A stretch of 64,000 nt of DNA from Enterobacter kobei (GTDB lineage: Bacteria; Pseudomonadota; Gammaproteobacteria; Enterobacterales; Enterobacteriaceae): assembly GCF_001729765.1 (NCBI RefSeq), contig NZ_CP017181.1, positions 4,712,001 through 4,776,000 of the forward strand, written 5' to 3'. Shown here piece after piece: positions 46,169 to 56,915 of the stretch (position 1 is the first letter of the stretch; every line of letters starts with the position of its first letter). The notes under the pieces were generated by a model that saw nothing but the letters and a program-made list of their open reading frames with translations, ran no database searches and was not told the origin of the DNA. The position numbers and the translations under genes were made by a program.

Positions 46169-46240
46169 AAATGTGAATCTGCTCACCCGCTTAACGCGTT
46201 GATTGCCATTTAAAACCAAAGTGCGGCAGCCTCCCGAAGG
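46169..46240 (+). promoter_or_regulatory. rhaT control region: CRP site and RhaS operator
   Basis: TGTGA-ATCTGC-TCACC (46172-46187) matches the CRP core at 9 of 10 positions. Sixteen bases later TTGCCA (46203) begins a 38-base segment ending GAAGG (46240). The segment before rhaB has TTGCCA, CAG and GAAGG at the same internal spacing, which suggests the two RhaS half-sites. Confidence 0.65.
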
Positions 46241-46317
46241 TGGTCGTTCTGCTTAATTTTTACACTCATCGGGTCGGTGGGATGCCATTGACCGATAAAA
46301 ACGATGAGGACGTAAAC

Positions 46318-47352
46318 ATGAATCATGCGATTACGATGGGTATTTTCTGGCATTTGATAGGTGCGGCCAGTGCAGCCTGCTTCTATGCTCCGTTTAAAAA
46401 AGTCAGGCAGTGGTCATGGGAAACCATGTGGTCGGTTGGCGGTGTGGTCTCCTGGATCCTGCTTCCCTGGGCCATCAGCGCCATGCTACTCCCGGATTTC
46501 TGGGGCTACTTCTCCTCTTTTAACGCCTCCACTCTGCTGCCGGTGTTTCTGTTTGGTGCCATGTGGGGCATCGGTAATATTAACTACGGCCTCACCATGC
46601 GCTATCTCGGCATGTCGATGGGGATCGGCATCGCGATTGGCATCACGCTGATTGTCGGCACCCTGATGACGCCCATCCTCAACGGTAACCTCTACGTGTT
46701 ACTGAATACCGAAGGCGGCAGAATGACGCTGCTGGGCGTGCTGGTAGCGGTTATTGGCGTCGGAATAGTGACCCGCGCGGGCCAGTTGAAAGAGCGCAAG
46801 ATGGGCATTAAAGCCGAGGACTTTAACCTGAAAAAGGGTCTGCTGCTGGCGGTAATGTGCGGCATCTTCTCCGCCGGAATGTCGTTTGCCATGAACGCCG
46901 CCAAACCGATGCACGAGGCGGCAGCCGCGCTGGGCGTCGACCCGCTGTACGTGGCGCTGCCCAGCTACGTGGTGATCATGGGCGGCGGTGCACTGGTTAA
47001 CCTCGGCTATTGCGTAATTCGTCTGGCAAAAGTTGAGAGTTTGTCGCTAAAAGCCGACTTCTCACTGGCAAAACGGGTCATCATCACCAACGTACTGCTT
47101 TCGGCACTCGGCGGACTGATGTGGTACCTGCAGTTCTTTTTCTACGCCTGGGGACACGCCAGCATCCCGGCACAATATGACTATATGAGCTGGATGCTGC
47201 ACATGAGCTTCTACGTGCTGTGCGGCGGACTGGTGGGTCTCATCTTGAGGGAGTGGAACAATGCCGGACGCCGACCGGTGGGCGTTCTGAGCCTGGGCTG
47301 TGTGGTGATTATCATTGCGGCCAACATTGTCGGCCTCGGTATGGCGAACTGA
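46318..47352 (+). CDS. rhaT: L-rhamnose-H+ symporter RhaT
   Basis: Inner-membrane proton symporter for L-rhamnose and L-lyxose, of the DMT superfamily. From the ATG at 46318 ([20 protein letters not shown]) the product is 344 residues, the E. coli length, with about ten transmembrane helices. Signature loops [19 protein letters not shown] and [18 protein letters not shown] are conserved. In-frame codons further upstream lack support and would run into the control region. It ends exactly where the convergent rhaR ends; no bases separate the two stops. Confidence 0.97.
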   Translation: MNHAITMGIFWHLIGAASAACFYAPFKKVRQWSWETMWSVGGVVSWILLPWAISAMLLPDFWGYFSSFNASTLLPVFLFGAMWGIGNINYGLTMRYLGMSMGIGIAIGITLIVGTLMTPILNGNLYVLLNTEGGRMTLLGVLVAVIGVGIVTRAGQLKERKMGIKAEDFNLKKGLLLAVMCGIFSAGMSFAMNAAKPMHEAAAALGVDPLYVALPSYVVIMGGGALVNLGYCVIRLAKVESLSLKADFSLAKRVIITNVLLSALGGLMWYLQFFFYAWGHASIPAQYDYMSWMLHMSFYVLCGGLVGLILREWNNAGRRPVGVLSLGCVVIIIAANIVGLGMAN

Positions 47353-48201
47353 TTACGCCGCCCTGCGACTGTGATGACGCCATTGCACCGGCGTCATCCC
47401 TACCTCGCGATTAAAGACCACCGAAAAGTAGTTACTGTCCTCAAAGCCGCAGCGCATTGCCACGTCACTGACCATGAACTCTGTATGCTGGAGCAAATAC
47501 TGGGCGTGGCAAATGCGCAGCTGGCGCAAATAGTGATTTACCGTCATGCCCGTCTGGGTACGGAACTGCTGACGCAGGGCACGTTCGCTGCACTGCTCCT
47601 GCTCGCAGAACTTTTCCAGAACAAAGCTTTTATTCAGGCTGGCCGCCAGCGTGGCAATCAGCTTATCGAGCAGGGTCTCCTGCTGCGTTGCGGAGGGGTT
47701 ATCCGTCTCGTAGCGATGCCGTTTAAGCATCATCACCAGCTGTGCGAAGAGGATCTCCGCCATCGGGTTAGCCAGCGGATCGGTTTTATAGCTCTCCTGT
47801 TCAAGGAGGGAAATGGCCTGACGGATGGCAGTCATGCCGCTGCTGCTTAAACGCCAGTGCGGTGAGCCTTTCGCACCGTTGAAGCCGGGAATGCATGCTG
47901 CCCAGTCAACGTTAAGGCTGAGCCGATCGGGGCAGTAGATAACGTTCTGTAAAACCAGGTCATTCACCGAGGCGTAGGCGTGTTTATCTTCGGCACGAAT
48001 GTAAAACAGATCCCCCCGGGTAATGCGGTAAGGCCGATCGTTGAGAATGTGCAGACCGTTGCCGCGCCACACCAGCACCAGCTCATAAAATTCGTGCGTG
48101 TGTTCAGCAAAGACGTTTTGCGGATAGCGATCCGCCACCGCAACAGCTTGTTCAGCGGAGGCAAAAAAGTCATCTTTGCGAAGAATTAACGGTGCGGCCA
48201 C
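47353..48201 (-). CDS. rhaR: AraC-family activator RhaR
   Basis: Rhamnose-responsive activator of rhaSR. With the GTG start at 48201 it has 282 residues; E. coli RhaR is listed as 282 or, with a longer start, 312. The N-terminal cupin-like sugar-binding domain includes [20 protein letters not shown] near 35. The C-terminal pair of helix-turn-helices starts with [19 protein letters not shown] and ends with [17 protein letters not shown]. It is downstream of rhaS with a 72-bp gap, so the two are one transcript. Confidence 0.95.
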   Translation of the reverse strand: MAAPLILRKDDFFASAEQAVAVADRYPQNVFAEHTHEFYELVLVWRGNGLHILNDRPYRITRGDLFYIRAEDKHAYASVNDLVLQNVIYCPDRLSLNVDWAACIPGFNGAKGSPHWRLSSSGMTAIRQAISLLEQESYKTDPLANPMAEILFAQLVMMLKRHRYETDNPSATQQETLLDKLIATLAASLNKSFVLEKFCEQEQCSERALRQQFRTQTGMTVNHYLRQLRICHAQYLLQHTEFMVSDVAMRCGFEDSNYFSVVFNREVGMTPVQWRHHSRRAA

Positions 48202-48273
48202 ATCACCACCTCAACGGCGAAAACCTGACATTATTACCCGCTTTACGGCAGCAAAACGTTGACTGGGCTCGCG

Positions 48274-49107
48274 TTACTGTAGTGAGGTGTCCCTCCCCTG
48301 GCGAATATCACGCGGAGACCAGCTGAACTCCCGACGAAACAGCGTCGAAAAGTGGTTACTGTCGCCGAAACCGCAGCGATAAGCGATATCCGTGACGCTT
48401 TCATCACTGTGGCGAAGCAGGTGGCGCGCTTTTATCAGCCGCAGTCGGTTAAGGTAACGCTGGGGCGTCTGCCCGGTTCGCTGCTTAAGCTGGCGGTGCA
48501 GGGTGCGCAGGGAGAGTGAAAAATGACTCGCCAGCATTTCCCAGCAGATATCCTCGGCAAAATGTTCCTCCAGCCAGGCCATCAGCTGGTTCAGGCGGGC
48601 TTCGCTGCTCTCCCCCTCCACCGGGTTACTGCGGCGCAACGCCACCAGCAGCTGCATAAACAACATCTCGCGCGTGGCGAGCGCATGCATCTCCTGTCCG
48701 TCCTGACTCTGCTCCATCTGGAGCAAAATCTGGCGAACCTGCTGCAGCGTGGCCTGATTCACGCGCCAGTGCGACGGATAATGTCCTTCCTTCTCCTGCG
48801 GCAGTAGCTGATGAAGCCCCGCGAGAAACTGGAATGCGTCCGGGGATCGATAGAGCACGTTCGTCAGGCACAGGTTGTCGGTATGCTCATACAGATGCCG
48901 ATCGTGGTCGCGCACAAAGCAGACTGTGCCGCCGCTGATGGTGTAGGGCTGACCGTTAAAGACATGGATGCCCGTGCCATGCTCAACAATCACGATTTCA
49001 TGAAAATCATGATGATGCTCCGGGAAAGCCGCCTGCGGCAGCCGCGGCTCTATCGCCACAGGCGAGCCACCCGCCGGAAAAAAGTCCACGCTGTGCAGTA
49101 TGGTCAT
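48274..49107 (-). CDS. rhaS: AraC-family activator RhaS
   Basis: Rhamnose-responsive activator of rhaBAD and rhaT. From the ATG at 49107 ([19 protein letters not shown]) it has 277 residues; E. coli has 278. The sugar-binding cupin region includes [20 protein letters not shown] near 28. The DNA-binding helices are [19 protein letters not shown] and [20 protein letters not shown]. The five residues of in-frame sequence before this ATG are not conserved. It is divergent from rhaB over 301 bp. Confidence 0.96.
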   Translation of the reverse strand: MTILHSVDFFPAGGSPVAIEPRLPQAAFPEHHHDFHEIVIVEHGTGIHVFNGQPYTISGGTVCFVRDHDRHLYEHTDNLCLTNVLYRSPDAFQFLAGLHQLLPQEKEGHYPSHWRVNQATLQQVRQILLQMEQSQDGQEMHALATREMLFMQLLVALRRSNPVEGESSEARLNQLMAWLEEHFAEDICWEMLASHFSLSLRTLHRQLKQRTGQTPQRYLNRLRLIKARHLLRHSDESVTDIAYRCGFGDSNHFSTLFRREFSWSPRDIRQGRDTSLQ

Positions 49108-49408
49108 AACGCCCCCCACCAATGAGAAATGTTCTCAAAATAGTAAATAAGGCCTCTCACCCTCACCTTAAATTTTCGACAGCAAACGCCGCAAAACCTG
49201 CCTGTTTTTCAAGAATAAGCGGGAAAGATCCGGAATTGCGGTCAACGTCACAGTGGCTGAACGGCGCGCCTTCGCGGAAAAGTGTGAACCCCCTCACGTT
49301 CATCTTTGCTTTCTTGCCAGCACGGGTTGCGGACTGTCAGTGGCGAGAAGGTGGTCTTTTCGCCCCTTTTTTACACTCAGCGCTAATGATTTCAAGAAGG
49401 ATCCGACC
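49108..49408. promoter_or_regulatory. rhaSR-rhaBAD divergent control region
   Basis: No gene in these 301 bp. A CRP core TGTGA-ACCCCC-TCACG (9 of 10) spans 49283-49298. The RhaS operator runs TTGCCA (49314) through CAG (49338-49340) to GAAGG (49351), matching the E. coli rhaBAD half-site sequence in many positions and the rhaT site in spacing. TACACT (49372-49377) is the likely rhaB -10. The rhaS-proximal part (49125-49260) should hold the RhaR site but no motif is clear. Confidence 0.75.
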
Positions 49409-50878
49409 ATGACCTTTCGCCATTGTGTCGCTGTGGATTTAGGCGCATCCAGCGGCCGTGTAATGCTCGCCACCTGGGACTGCGACCAGCACACCCTTTC
49501 CCTTCACGAGATGCATCGTTTTGCGAACTGCCTGCAAAAACAGGACGGCTTTGATACCTGGAACATTGATGAACTTGAGACGGAGATCCGTACCGGGCTC
49601 AAAAAAGTCTGCGATAGCGGGATCCTCATCGACAGCATCGGCATAGATACCTGGGGCGTCGATTATGTCTTGCTGGACAGCAGCGGCGCTCGCGTTGGCC
49701 TGCCCGTCTCCTACCGCGACAGCCGCACGGATGGCCTGATGGCGCACGCCATCGCCCGGCTCGGTAAGGATGATATCTACGGGCGCAGCGGCATACAGTT
49801 TCTGCCGTTTAACACGCTGTATCAGCTGCGCGCGCTGGTCGAGCAGCAGCCAGGGCTGGCAGCAGACGTTGCCCATGTGCTGCTGATCCCGGACTACCTG
49901 AGCTATCGCCTGACCGGCAACATGAACTGGGAATATACCAACGCCACCACCACCCAGCTGGTCAACATCAACTCGGATAACTGGGATGAGCACCTGCTGG
50001 CCTGGACGGGCGCATCCCCGGCGTGGTTCGGTACGCCGACCCATCCCGGCAACGTCATCGGCCAGTGGGTGTGCCCGCAGGGGAATGCGATCCCGGTCGT
50101 TGCCGTGGCGAGCCACGATACCGCCAGCGCGGTTATTGCCTCACCGCTTTGCGGTAAAGATGCCGCCTATCTCTCTTCCGGCACCTGGTCGCTGATGGGC
50201 TTTGAAAGCAAAACGCCTTACGTCAGCGAGGAGGCAATGGCCGCAAATATCACCAACGAAGGCGGGGCCGAAGGGCGCTATCGGGTGTTAAAGAACATTA
50301 TGGGGTTGTGGCTGCTCCAGCGGGTGCTTAAGGAGCAGAAAATTACCGATCTGCCCGGGCTTATCGCCGACACCGAAAAGCGCAAAGCCTGTACGTTCCT
50401 GATTCATCCCAATGACGATCGCTTTATCAATCCGGCGCACATGAGCACCGAGATCCAGGCCGCCTGCCGCGAGGCCGGACAGCCTGTACCATCAAGCCCG
50501 GCCGAACTGGCGCGCTGTATTTTTGACAGCCTTGCCCTGCTTTATGCGGATGTGCTGAGCGAGCTGGCCAGCCTTCGCGGCAGACCGTTCGACACGCTGC
50601 ATATTGTTGGCGGCGGTTGCCAGAACGCGCTGTTAAACCAGCTTTGTGCCGATGCCTGCGGCATCACCGTGGTGGCGGGCCCGGTCGAGGCCTCCACGCT
50701 CGGCAATATCGGCATTCAGCTGATGACCCTTGACGAACTGGCCAGCGTGGACGATTTCCGCTCGGTAGTCACCGCCAGCGGCAGCCTGACCACGTTCCTT
50801 CCCGATCCCTGCCATGAAATTGCCCGCTACCGGGCGCAGTTTCAGCAAAACCGACTGACTAAGGAGCTTTGCGCATGA
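49409..50878 (+). CDS. rhaB: L-rhamnulokinase
   Basis: FGGY-family kinase phosphorylating L-rhamnulose at O1. From the ATG at 49409 ([20 protein letters not shown]) it has 489 residues, the E. coli length. The phosphate loop DLGASSGRV is at residues 10-18. [14 protein letters not shown] near 234 holds the catalytic Asp, and [15 protein letters not shown] near 400 the adenosine site. A longer in-frame frame extends into the RhaS operator and is rejected. Its last 4 bases overlap the start of rhaA (ATGA). Confidence 0.97.
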   Translation: MTFRHCVAVDLGASSGRVMLATWDCDQHTLSLHEMHRFANCLQKQDGFDTWNIDELETEIRTGLKKVCDSGILIDSIGIDTWGVDYVLLDSSGARVGLPVSYRDSRTDGLMAHAIARLGKDDIYGRSGIQFLPFNTLYQLRALVEQQPGLAADVAHVLLIPDYLSYRLTGNMNWEYTNATTTQLVNINSDNWDEHLLAWTGASPAWFGTPTHPGNVIGQWVCPQGNAIPVVAVASHDTASAVIASPLCGKDAAYLSSGTWSLMGFESKTPYVSEEAMAANITNEGGAEGRYRVLKNIMGLWLLQRVLKEQKITDLPGLIADTEKRKACTFLIHPNDDRFINPAHMSTEIQAACREAGQPVPSSPAELARCIFDSLALLYADVLSELASLRGRPFDTLHIVGGGCQNALLNQLCADACGITVVAGPVEASTLGNIGIQLMTLDELASVDDFRSVVTASGSLTTFLPDPCHEIARYRAQFQQNRLTKELCA

Positions 50879-52134
50879 CCACTCAACTTGAACAAGCCTG
50901 GAACCTGGCTAAACAGCGTTTCGCCGCCGTCGGCGTGGATGTCGAAGCGGCACTGCGTCAGCTCGACCGTCTGCCGGTCTCCATGCATTGCTGGCAGGGC
51001 GATGACGTCGCCGGCTTCGAAAACCCAGGCGGTTCCCTGACGGGGGGTATTCAGGCAACCGGTAACTATCCCGGGAAAGCGCGCAACGCGACCGAACTGC
51101 GCGCCGATCTGACGCTGGCGCTCAGCCTGATACCCGGTCCGAAGCGCCTGAACCTGCACGCGATTTATCTCGAATCCGACGAGCCGGTCGCGCGTAATGA
51201 AATCCAGCCGAAACACTTTAAAAACTGGGTGGCGTGGGCAAAAGCCAACGGTCTGGGCCTGGACTTCAACCCGTCCTGCTTCTCGCACCCGCTCAGCGCT
51301 GACGGCTTTACCCTCGCCCATCCCAGTCACGAGATCCGTCAGTTCTGGATCGACCACGTGAAGGCCTGCCGCCGCGTTTCAGCCTGGTTTGGTGAACAGC
51401 TTGGCACCCCGTCGGTGATGAATATCTGGATCCCGGACGGCATGAAGGACGTCACCATTGACCGCCTCGCCCCGCGCCAGCGCCTGCTGGCTGCACTGGA
51501 TGAAGCCATTAGCGAGAAGCTTAACCCGGCGCACCATATTGATGCCGTGGAGAGCAAGCTGTTCGGCATTGGCGCGGAGAGTTATACCGTCGGCTCGAAC
51601 GAGTTCTATATGGGTTACGCCACCAGCCGCCAGACTGCCCTGTGTCTGGATGCCGGACACTTCCACCCGACGGAGGTCATCTCCGACAAAATTTCTGCCG
51701 CCATGCTCTACGTGCCGCGCCTGCTGCTGCACGTCAGCCGTCCGGTGCGCTGGGACAGCGACCATGTGGTGTTGCTGGATGACGAAACGCAGGCCATTGC
51801 CAGCGAGATCGTTCGCCACGACCTGTTCGACCGCGTCCATATTGGCCTCGACTTCTTTGACGCCTCCATCAACCGCATCGCGGCGTGGGTTATTGGCACC
51901 CGCAACATGAAGAAAGCGCTGCTTCGTGCCCTGCTGGAGCCCACTGAAGCACTGAAACAGCTGGAGCAGGAAGGTGACTACACGGCCCGCCTGGCGCTGC
52001 TGGAAGAGCAGAAATCGCTGCCGTGGCAGGCCGTGTGGGAAATGTACTGTCAGCGCAACGACGTTCCAACAGGCAGCCAGTGGCTGGAGAACGTGCGGGC
52101 GTATGAGAAAGACGTGTTGAGCACACGCGGGTGA
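50875..52134 (+). CDS. rhaA: L-rhamnose isomerase
   Basis: Metal-dependent (Mn/Zn) aldose-ketose isomerase converting L-rhamnose to L-rhamnulose; TIM-barrel tetramer. From the ATG at 50875 ([16 protein letters not shown]) it has 419 residues, as in E. coli. Metal-site segments are visible: [15 protein letters not shown] [11 protein letters not shown] near 139, [21 protein letters not shown] near 222 and [16 protein letters not shown] near 258. AAGGAG lies 8 bases before the ATG inside the end of rhaB, so translation is coupled. Confidence 0.97.
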   Translation: MTTQLEQAWNLAKQRFAAVGVDVEAALRQLDRLPVSMHCWQGDDVAGFENPGGSLTGGIQATGNYPGKARNATELRADLTLALSLIPGPKRLNLHAIYLESDEPVARNEIQPKHFKNWVAWAKANGLGLDFNPSCFSHPLSADGFTLAHPSHEIRQFWIDHVKACRRVSAWFGEQLGTPSVMNIWIPDGMKDVTIDRLAPRQRLLAALDEAISEKLNPAHHIDAVESKLFGIGAESYTVGSNEFYMGYATSRQTALCLDAGHFHPTEVISDKISAAMLYVPRLLLHVSRPVRWDSDHVVLLDDETQAIASEIVRHDLFDRVHIGLDFFDASINRIAAWVIGTRNMKKALLRALLEPTEALKQLEQEGDYTARLALLEEQKSLPWQAVWEMYCQRNDVPTGSQWLENVRAYEKDVLSTRG

Positions 52135-52160
52135 TTCAACCCTCCCCGCAGTATAAGTAG

Positions 52161-52187
52161 GCCGGGTAAGCATAGCGCCACCCGGCA
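52161..52187. repeat. REP-like palindrome between rhaA and rhaD
   Basis: GCCGGGTAAGCATAGCGCCA then CCCGGCA. It lies within the operon, as a mRNA-stabilising or differential-expression element could. Confidence 0.8.
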
Positions 52188-52206
52188 TTTTCAAAGGAAC
52201 CACAGT

Positions 52207-53037
52207 ATGCAGACCATCACCCATTCCTGGTTCGTCCAGGGCATGATTAAAGCCACCTCTGACGCCTGGTTGAAAGGGTGGGATGAGCGTAACGGCGGCA
52301 ACCTGACGCTGCGCCTGGACGATGCCGACATCGAGCCGTACGCCGCTGATTTCCATCAAAAACCGCGCTATATCGCCCTGAGCCAGCCGATGCCGCTGCT
52401 CGCTAACACGCCGTTTATCGTCACCGGATCCGGCAAGTTCTTTCGCAACGTCCAGCTCGACCCGCAGGCCTGTCTCGGCGTCGTGAGGGTGGACAGCGAC
52501 GGCGCGGGCTACCACATTCTTTGGGGGCTCACGGACGAGGCAGTACCCACCTCTGAACTGCCAGCGCACTTCCTCTCGCACTGCCAGCGCATCAAGGCGA
52601 CCCACGGTAAAGACCGCGTCATCATGCACTGCCACGCCACCAATCTGATTGCCCTGACCTACGTGCTGGAAAACAACGCCGATCTCATCACCCGCAAGCT
52701 GTGGGAAGGCAGCACCGAGTGCCTGGTGGTCTTCCCGGACGGCGTCGGTATTCTGCCGTGGATGGTGCCCGGTACCGACGAGATCGGCCAGGCAACCGCC
52801 AAAGAGATGCAAAAGCATTCTCTGGTGCTGTGGCCGTTCCACGGCGTTTTCGGCAGCGGCCCGACGCTGGATGAAACTTTCGGCCTGATCGATACCGCTG
52901 AAAAATCAGCTGAAGTGCTGGTGAAGGTCTATTCCATGGGCGGTATGAAGCAGACCATTACCCGGGAAGAGCTGATTGCACTCGGTAAACGCTTTGGCGT
53001 TACGCCGATGCAGTCGGCACTGGATTTGTACCCATAG
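52207..53037 (+). CDS. rhaD: Rhamnulose-1-phosphate aldolase
   Basis: Zinc class II aldolase splitting L-rhamnulose 1-phosphate into dihydroxyacetone phosphate and L-lactaldehyde. The 276 residues compare with 274 in E. coli. The active site is visible in [11 protein letters not shown] near 28, the glutamate in [15 protein letters not shown] near 115 and the zinc histidines in [11 protein letters not shown] near 141. [15 protein letters not shown] near 208 supplies the third histidine. AAAGGAACCACAGT precedes the start. Confidence 0.97.
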   Translation: MQTITHSWFVQGMIKATSDAWLKGWDERNGGNLTLRLDDADIEPYAADFHQKPRYIALSQPMPLLANTPFIVTGSGKFFRNVQLDPQACLGVVRVDSDGAGYHILWGLTDEAVPTSELPAHFLSHCQRIKATHGKDRVIMHCHATNLIALTYVLENNADLITRKLWEGSTECLVVFPDGVGILPWMVPGTDEIGQATAKEMQKHSLVLWPFHGVFGSGPTLDETFGLIDTAEKSAEVLVKVYSMGGMKQTITREELIALGKRFGVTPMQSALDLYP

Positions 53038-53064
53038 CCGTCCGCGAAAGCGACTGGAGGCATG

Positions 53065-53379
53065 ATGATCCGTAAAGCGTTTGTGATGCAGGTAAACCCG
53101 GACGCGCACGAGGAGTATGCGCGTCGCCATAACCCCATATGGCCCGAGCTTGAAGCGGTGCTGAAAGACCACGGCGCGCACCGCTACGCCATTTATCTCG
53201 ACAAAGCACGCAACCTGCTGTTTGCGACCGTGGAGATTGAATCGGAGGAGCGCTGGCGCGCGGTAGCGAATACCGACGTCTGCCAGCGCTGGTGGGAACA
53301 TATGGACGACGTTATGCCGTCAAACCCGGATAACAGCCCGGTGAGTACCGAGCTTACCGAAGTGTTTTACCTGGACTGA
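53065..53379 (+). CDS. rhaM: L-rhamnose mutarotase
   Basis: Small dimeric enzyme that speeds anomer exchange of L-rhamnose before isomerisation. From the second of two adjacent ATGs (53065) it has 104 residues, the E. coli length; GGAGG is too close to the first ATG. Ferredoxin-like alpha/beta-barrel family features are conserved: [22 protein letters not shown] near 8 with the catalytic His and the [10 protein letters not shown] near 75. It is the last rha gene, 27 bp after rhaD, and its end overlaps the convergent permease gene by 13 bp. Confidence 0.96.
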   Translation: MIRKAFVMQVNPDAHEEYARRHNPIWPELEAVLKDHGAHRYAIYLDKARNLLFATVEIESEERWRAVANTDVCQRWWEHMDDVMPSNPDNSPVSTELTEVFYLD

Positions 53380-54644
53380 TGTGTTAACGCTGCTGCCCCC
53401 GAGGCGGCAGCAATCTCCTGCCTGCTGCTCAACGTAAACGCCGACACCACCGTAATTGCCAGCACGAAACAGCCCAGCATCAAATACGTCTCCTGGAAAC
53501 CGATCCGGTCATACATATTTCCGGCAAAGGCAGAAAGGAAAATCGCCGCCGACTGTTTGGCAAACTGGAAGCCGATCAGATAGATAGTCGCCGACAGTCG
53601 GGTATCAAAAACCCCGGTGATGTACTTAAAGGCGCCCACCAGCAGGAACGGGACTTCCAGCGCGTGCAGCATCTTCAGGGCAATCACCTCCACGGCGGTG
53701 GTGGCGAACGACGAGCCGATAATACGCGTCGCCATTATCACCCCGGCGATCAGCAGCGTATTTTTCGCGCCGATACGGTTAATGATCCACGGCGAGCAGA
53801 ACATAATGATGGCGTTACAGATTTCCCCCGCAGTGGTGGCAAAGCCAAAGGCGCGAGTGCCTTCCTGCGGCGTGGCGAAGAAGGTTTTAAAGAAGGTGGC
53901 AAACTGCTGATCGAAAACGTCATACACGCAGGCAACGCCAATCACGTACAGAATGAACATCCACATTCTGCGCTGGCGGAACAGCTTAAAGACGGTTCTG
54001 GCAGTGATCTGCGGCTGGTTGGCTCCCAGGGCGTTCATCACCTGCGCCGTCTGGTTGGGCTTCGGCTTCGCGACCACCAGCAGCAGCATCAACAGCAATG
54101 CGGCCCCTGATCCCATCCAGAATACATACGACGGATCGATGCCGAACAGGATGCCGCCCGTAGACGCGCATAGCCCCCAGCCGAGACAGCCGAACATGCG
54201 CGCCTTGCCGTATTCGAAGAAACTGTTGCGGCTCACGCGTTCGATGTAGGCCTCGATTGCGCCCGATCCCGCCGAGAAGACAAAACCGATATATAACCCG
54301 CCGCTCAACGCCCCCAGCCAGATACTGGTTTTCAGCAGGGGCGCGAAGACGTACAGGAAGAACGGTGCGAACAGGAATAACAGCACCGAGATTATCCACA
54401 GCAGGTGTTTTTTCAGCCCCAGCTTGTCCGAAATCACCCCCAGCACCGGCTGGAACGCAATGGCCGACAGCGAGATGCAGGAGAAAACAATTCCGGTATG
54501 GGTTTTATTCAGGCCGATGATATCCGACAGCCAGATCGGCAGGAACGGAAAGCAGGTGGCCATGATGAAGAAGTAGAGAAAGAAGAACAGCCCGAAGATC
54601 CAGAAATTTGGGTTGTCTTTGTGGGTACAGGTTGTTGTATTCAT
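53367..54644 (-). CDS. rafB: LacY-family alpha-galactoside:H+ symporter (RafB-like)
   Basis: Twelve-helix MFS permease of the oligosaccharide:H+ symporter family. From the ATG at 54644 ([20 protein letters not shown]) it has 425 residues, the RafB length as I recall; LacY has 417. The residues essential in LacY are all present in context: Glu126 (SGAIEAYIE), Arg144 ([10 protein letters not shown]), Glu269 (TTAGEICNA), Arg302 (MATRIIGSS), and His322 and Glu325 (MLHALEVPF). It follows rafA by 44 bp on the same strand, so raffinose or melibiose is the likely substrate. GAGGAT precedes the ATG. Confidence 0.9.
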   Translation of the reverse strand: MNTTTCTHKDNPNFWIFGLFFFLYFFIMATCFPFLPIWLSDIIGLNKTHTGIVFSCISLSAIAFQPVLGVISDKLGLKKHLLWIISVLLFLFAPFFLYVFAPLLKTSIWLGALSGGLYIGFVFSAGSGAIEAYIERVSRNSFFEYGKARMFGCLGWGLCASTGGILFGIDPSYVFWMGSGAALLLMLLLVVAKPKPNQTAQVMNALGANQPQITARTVFKLFRQRRMWMFILYVIGVACVYDVFDQQFATFFKTFFATPQEGTRAFGFATTAGEICNAIIMFCSPWIINRIGAKNTLLIAGVIMATRIIGSSFATTAVEVIALKMLHALEVPFLLVGAFKYITGVFDTRLSATIYLIGFQFAKQSAAIFLSAFAGNMYDRIGFQETYLMLGCFVLAITVVSAFTLSSRQEIAAASGAAALTHQSR

Positions 54645-54688
54645 TATTTTTATCCTCAACGGAGGGCCAGTTTCCCGGCCCATCACCT

Positions 54689-56812
54689 TTACACGCGTTC
54701 CACGCCAATCAGAATGGCGGTTTCCGGATCGAGAATCGGCAGCGCAATGCCCGCCTGCATCAGCCACTCACCGCTCACCGTTTGCGGTGTTTCCATCCAC
54801 GCCGGCAGCTTGCGCATGGTGTGCCCGCCTTCGCCCGTAATTTGAATATTCGGGTGATCGAGCAGCGCGACGCGGTACTGCGCGCTGGCCTCCAGCCCCG
54901 GCATGCGCAGCGGCATCATCAGGCTGTAATCCGGCATCGCGAGCTGGCTGACCATAAATAGCCCCTGCGCCTTGTCTTCGCTCACAATCCCCTGCGCCAG
55001 CGTGGTGGCGTCCGGCATATCAATCCGCCATTGGGTGCCGTGGTGGATCACCTCTCGCCACTGCTTGTGCAGCGCGGCGTAATGTCGGTACCCCTCGCGC
55101 TCCTGCGCGTCCACGGTGAGCGGATCCAGCTCCAGCCCCATATGGCCAAACATCGCCGTCAGGCCACGGAATTCAATGCTGTGCTGGCGGAAGGTGGCGT
55201 GGCATTTATGATGACCGATATGCGCCCCCATCACCTCCGGCGGGAAAAAATAGCTCATGCCACGCTGGATGGTGCTGCGCTCCAGCGCGTCGTTGTTGTC
55301 GGACGTCCAGAAGCGATGGCTCCGGCTTAGCACTTCGTAATCAATGCGCCCGCCGCCGGAAGAGCAGGATTCGAATTCAATATGCGGGAAGCGCTCGCCC
55401 AGCACGTCCAGCAGCCGGTAAAACTGACGGGTCTGGGCGTCGGCGGCGGCTTTACCGTTGTGTCCCGGCTGCACCAGCTCGCGGTTCATGTCCCACTTCA
55501 CGTAGTCGATCGCATGCTCGCCCAGCAGCCAGCTCATGCGTTCCACAAGATAATCAAAAGCCTGCGGAATGTTGAGGTTGAGCACCAGCTGATGACGCCC
55601 GGTCGCCTGGGCATAGCCCGGCAGCGCCAGCACCCAGTCAGGATGCGCGCGATACAGATCGGAGTCCGGGTTGATCATCTCCGGCTCAACCCAGATGCCA
55701 AACTCCATGCCGAGCCGTTTGACGTGGTCAATCACCGGCGTCAGGCCATTCGGATATTTTTTCTCATCCAGATACCAGTCGCCCAGCGCGGCGTGGTCGT
55801 CATTGCGGCCTTTGAACCAGCCGTCGTCAATAATAAAGCGCTCCACGCCCAGCGTGGCGGCCTCGTCAGCCATGCGCATGATGTAATCCGGATCGTGGTT
55901 GAAGTAGATCCCCTCCCAGGTATTGAGGTGTACCGGACGCGGTTTATTTTCCGGGAAGCGGATGACGTTGTCGCGCAGGTAGCGATGGAAAGACTGGCTC
56001 ATGCCGTTCAGGCCCCGCGGGGAGTAGCTGGCATACAGGCGCGGTGTCCAGAGCGTATCGCCCTCTTCTATCGCCATTTCCCCCGACAGGTAGAGCGCTT
56101 CGGCCTGAATATAACGGCGACCGTCGGTTTTCGCTTCCGCGCGCAGGCGATGGTTCCCGCTCCAGCCCAGATGCACGCCCCAGACGTCACCCTGCATTTC
56201 GCTGAACGACGGCGTACCGGCTATCAGTGCAGGAAAGTGTTCGTGGGAGGTTTTACCCCGGCGGTTTTCAATCACAACGCTGTCGTGCTCAAGGTTTACG
56301 CGGTGCGGCTGGAACTCTCTGATCCAGCGTCCGTGGAAGGCCATCACCTCCCGGGCGCGCTCGGCCACCGGCAGCGTGACGGCAAAGCGGTCAACCTGCC
56401 AGGGACGTGCTTTCAGGTTCGTTAAACCGTGACGAACCACCAGCACGCCGCTGTCGTCCAGCGCCAGCTCGCTGGTCAGACGCAGGCCCGCATAGTCATC
56501 TTCAGCGGTAATCGTCAGGGTGTTTAATTCCTGCTGTACCCGCGTAGTTCTGAATACCGGGGAACCGTCCAGCCCCTCTCGGTGCCCCTCAATACCCGGC
56601 GAGCCAAACAGGCCGTGCCCGAGTTCAGCCATCAGCGTAACCGGAGAATCGACATCCAGCCTGCCGTTAGCAACGGGCCGCGAAAGGGTTTCAGCATTTT
56701 GCGGCAAAAAGTGCTGAAGATGCGGCCCCCAGTAAATAATTTCGGCGAACGGGCGCGTTTTTATCACCACATCTACCGTTGCGCTTTCAAGTCGTAAAAT
56801 AGAATCTTGCAT
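54689..56812 (-). CDS. rafA: Alpha-galactosidase, GH36 (RafA-like)
   Basis: Hydrolyses terminal alpha-1,6-galactosyl bonds of raffinose and melibiose; cytosolic, no signal peptide. From the ATG at 56812 (MQDSILRLESATVDVVIK), after AGGAGA, it has 707 residues (RafA about 708). An N-terminal beta-supersandwich precedes the TIM barrel. The nucleophile Asp is in YVKWDMNRE near 475, and the acid/base Asp in WTSDNNDALERSTIQRG near 540, with SCSSGGGR just before it. The frame stays open upstream only through the operator palindromes, so that extension is rejected. It is the first gene of rafA-rafB, downstream of rafR. Confidence 0.93.
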   Translation of the reverse strand: MQDSILRLESATVDVVIKTRPFAEIIYWGPHLQHFLPQNAETLSRPVANGRLDVDSPVTLMAELGHGLFGSPGIEGHREGLDGSPVFRTTRVQQELNTLTITAEDDYAGLRLTSELALDDSGVLVVRHGLTNLKARPWQVDRFAVTLPVAERAREVMAFHGRWIREFQPHRVNLEHDSVVIENRRGKTSHEHFPALIAGTPSFSEMQGDVWGVHLGWSGNHRLRAEAKTDGRRYIQAEALYLSGEMAIEEGDTLWTPRLYASYSPRGLNGMSQSFHRYLRDNVIRFPENKPRPVHLNTWEGIYFNHDPDYIMRMADEAATLGVERFIIDDGWFKGRNDDHAALGDWYLDEKKYPNGLTPVIDHVKRLGMEFGIWVEPEMINPDSDLYRAHPDWVLALPGYAQATGRHQLVLNLNIPQAFDYLVERMSWLLGEHAIDYVKWDMNRELVQPGHNGKAAADAQTRQFYRLLDVLGERFPHIEFESCSSGGGRIDYEVLSRSHRFWTSDNNDALERSTIQRGMSYFFPPEVMGAHIGHHKCHATFRQHSIEFRGLTAMFGHMGLELDPLTVDAQEREGYRHYAALHKQWREVIHHGTQWRIDMPDATTLAQGIVSEDKAQGLFMVSQLAMPDYSLMMPLRMPGLEASAQYRVALLDHPNIQITGEGGHTMRKLPAWMETPQTVSGEWLMQAGIALPILDPETAILIGVERV

Positions 56813-56847
56813 CAGACATCTCCTGTCATGGGATGACTTGAGTTTTG

Positions 56848-56886
56848 ATCCGAAACGTTTCGGATACAAACCAAAACGTTTCGGAT
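56848..56886. promoter_or_regulatory. Twin palindromic operators upstream of rafA
   Basis: O1 at 56848-56865 is a perfect 18-bp palindrome, ATCCGAAACGTTTCGGAT. O2 at 56869-56886 has the same right half and two mismatches on the left. They are 3 bp apart with centres 21 bp apart, so both face the same side of the helix. This matches the twin-operator layout known for the plasmid raf operon and its LacI-family repressor RafR. Confidence 0.9.
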
Positions 56887-56915
56887 TTGTGATCGGGTTT
56901 AGAAAATGGAGATAT

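Noticed and set aside
51379..52842. A 487-codon open frame on the minus strand across rhaA and rhaD
   Set aside because: It overlaps two certain genes completely and spans their intergenic repeat; no domain or start signal.
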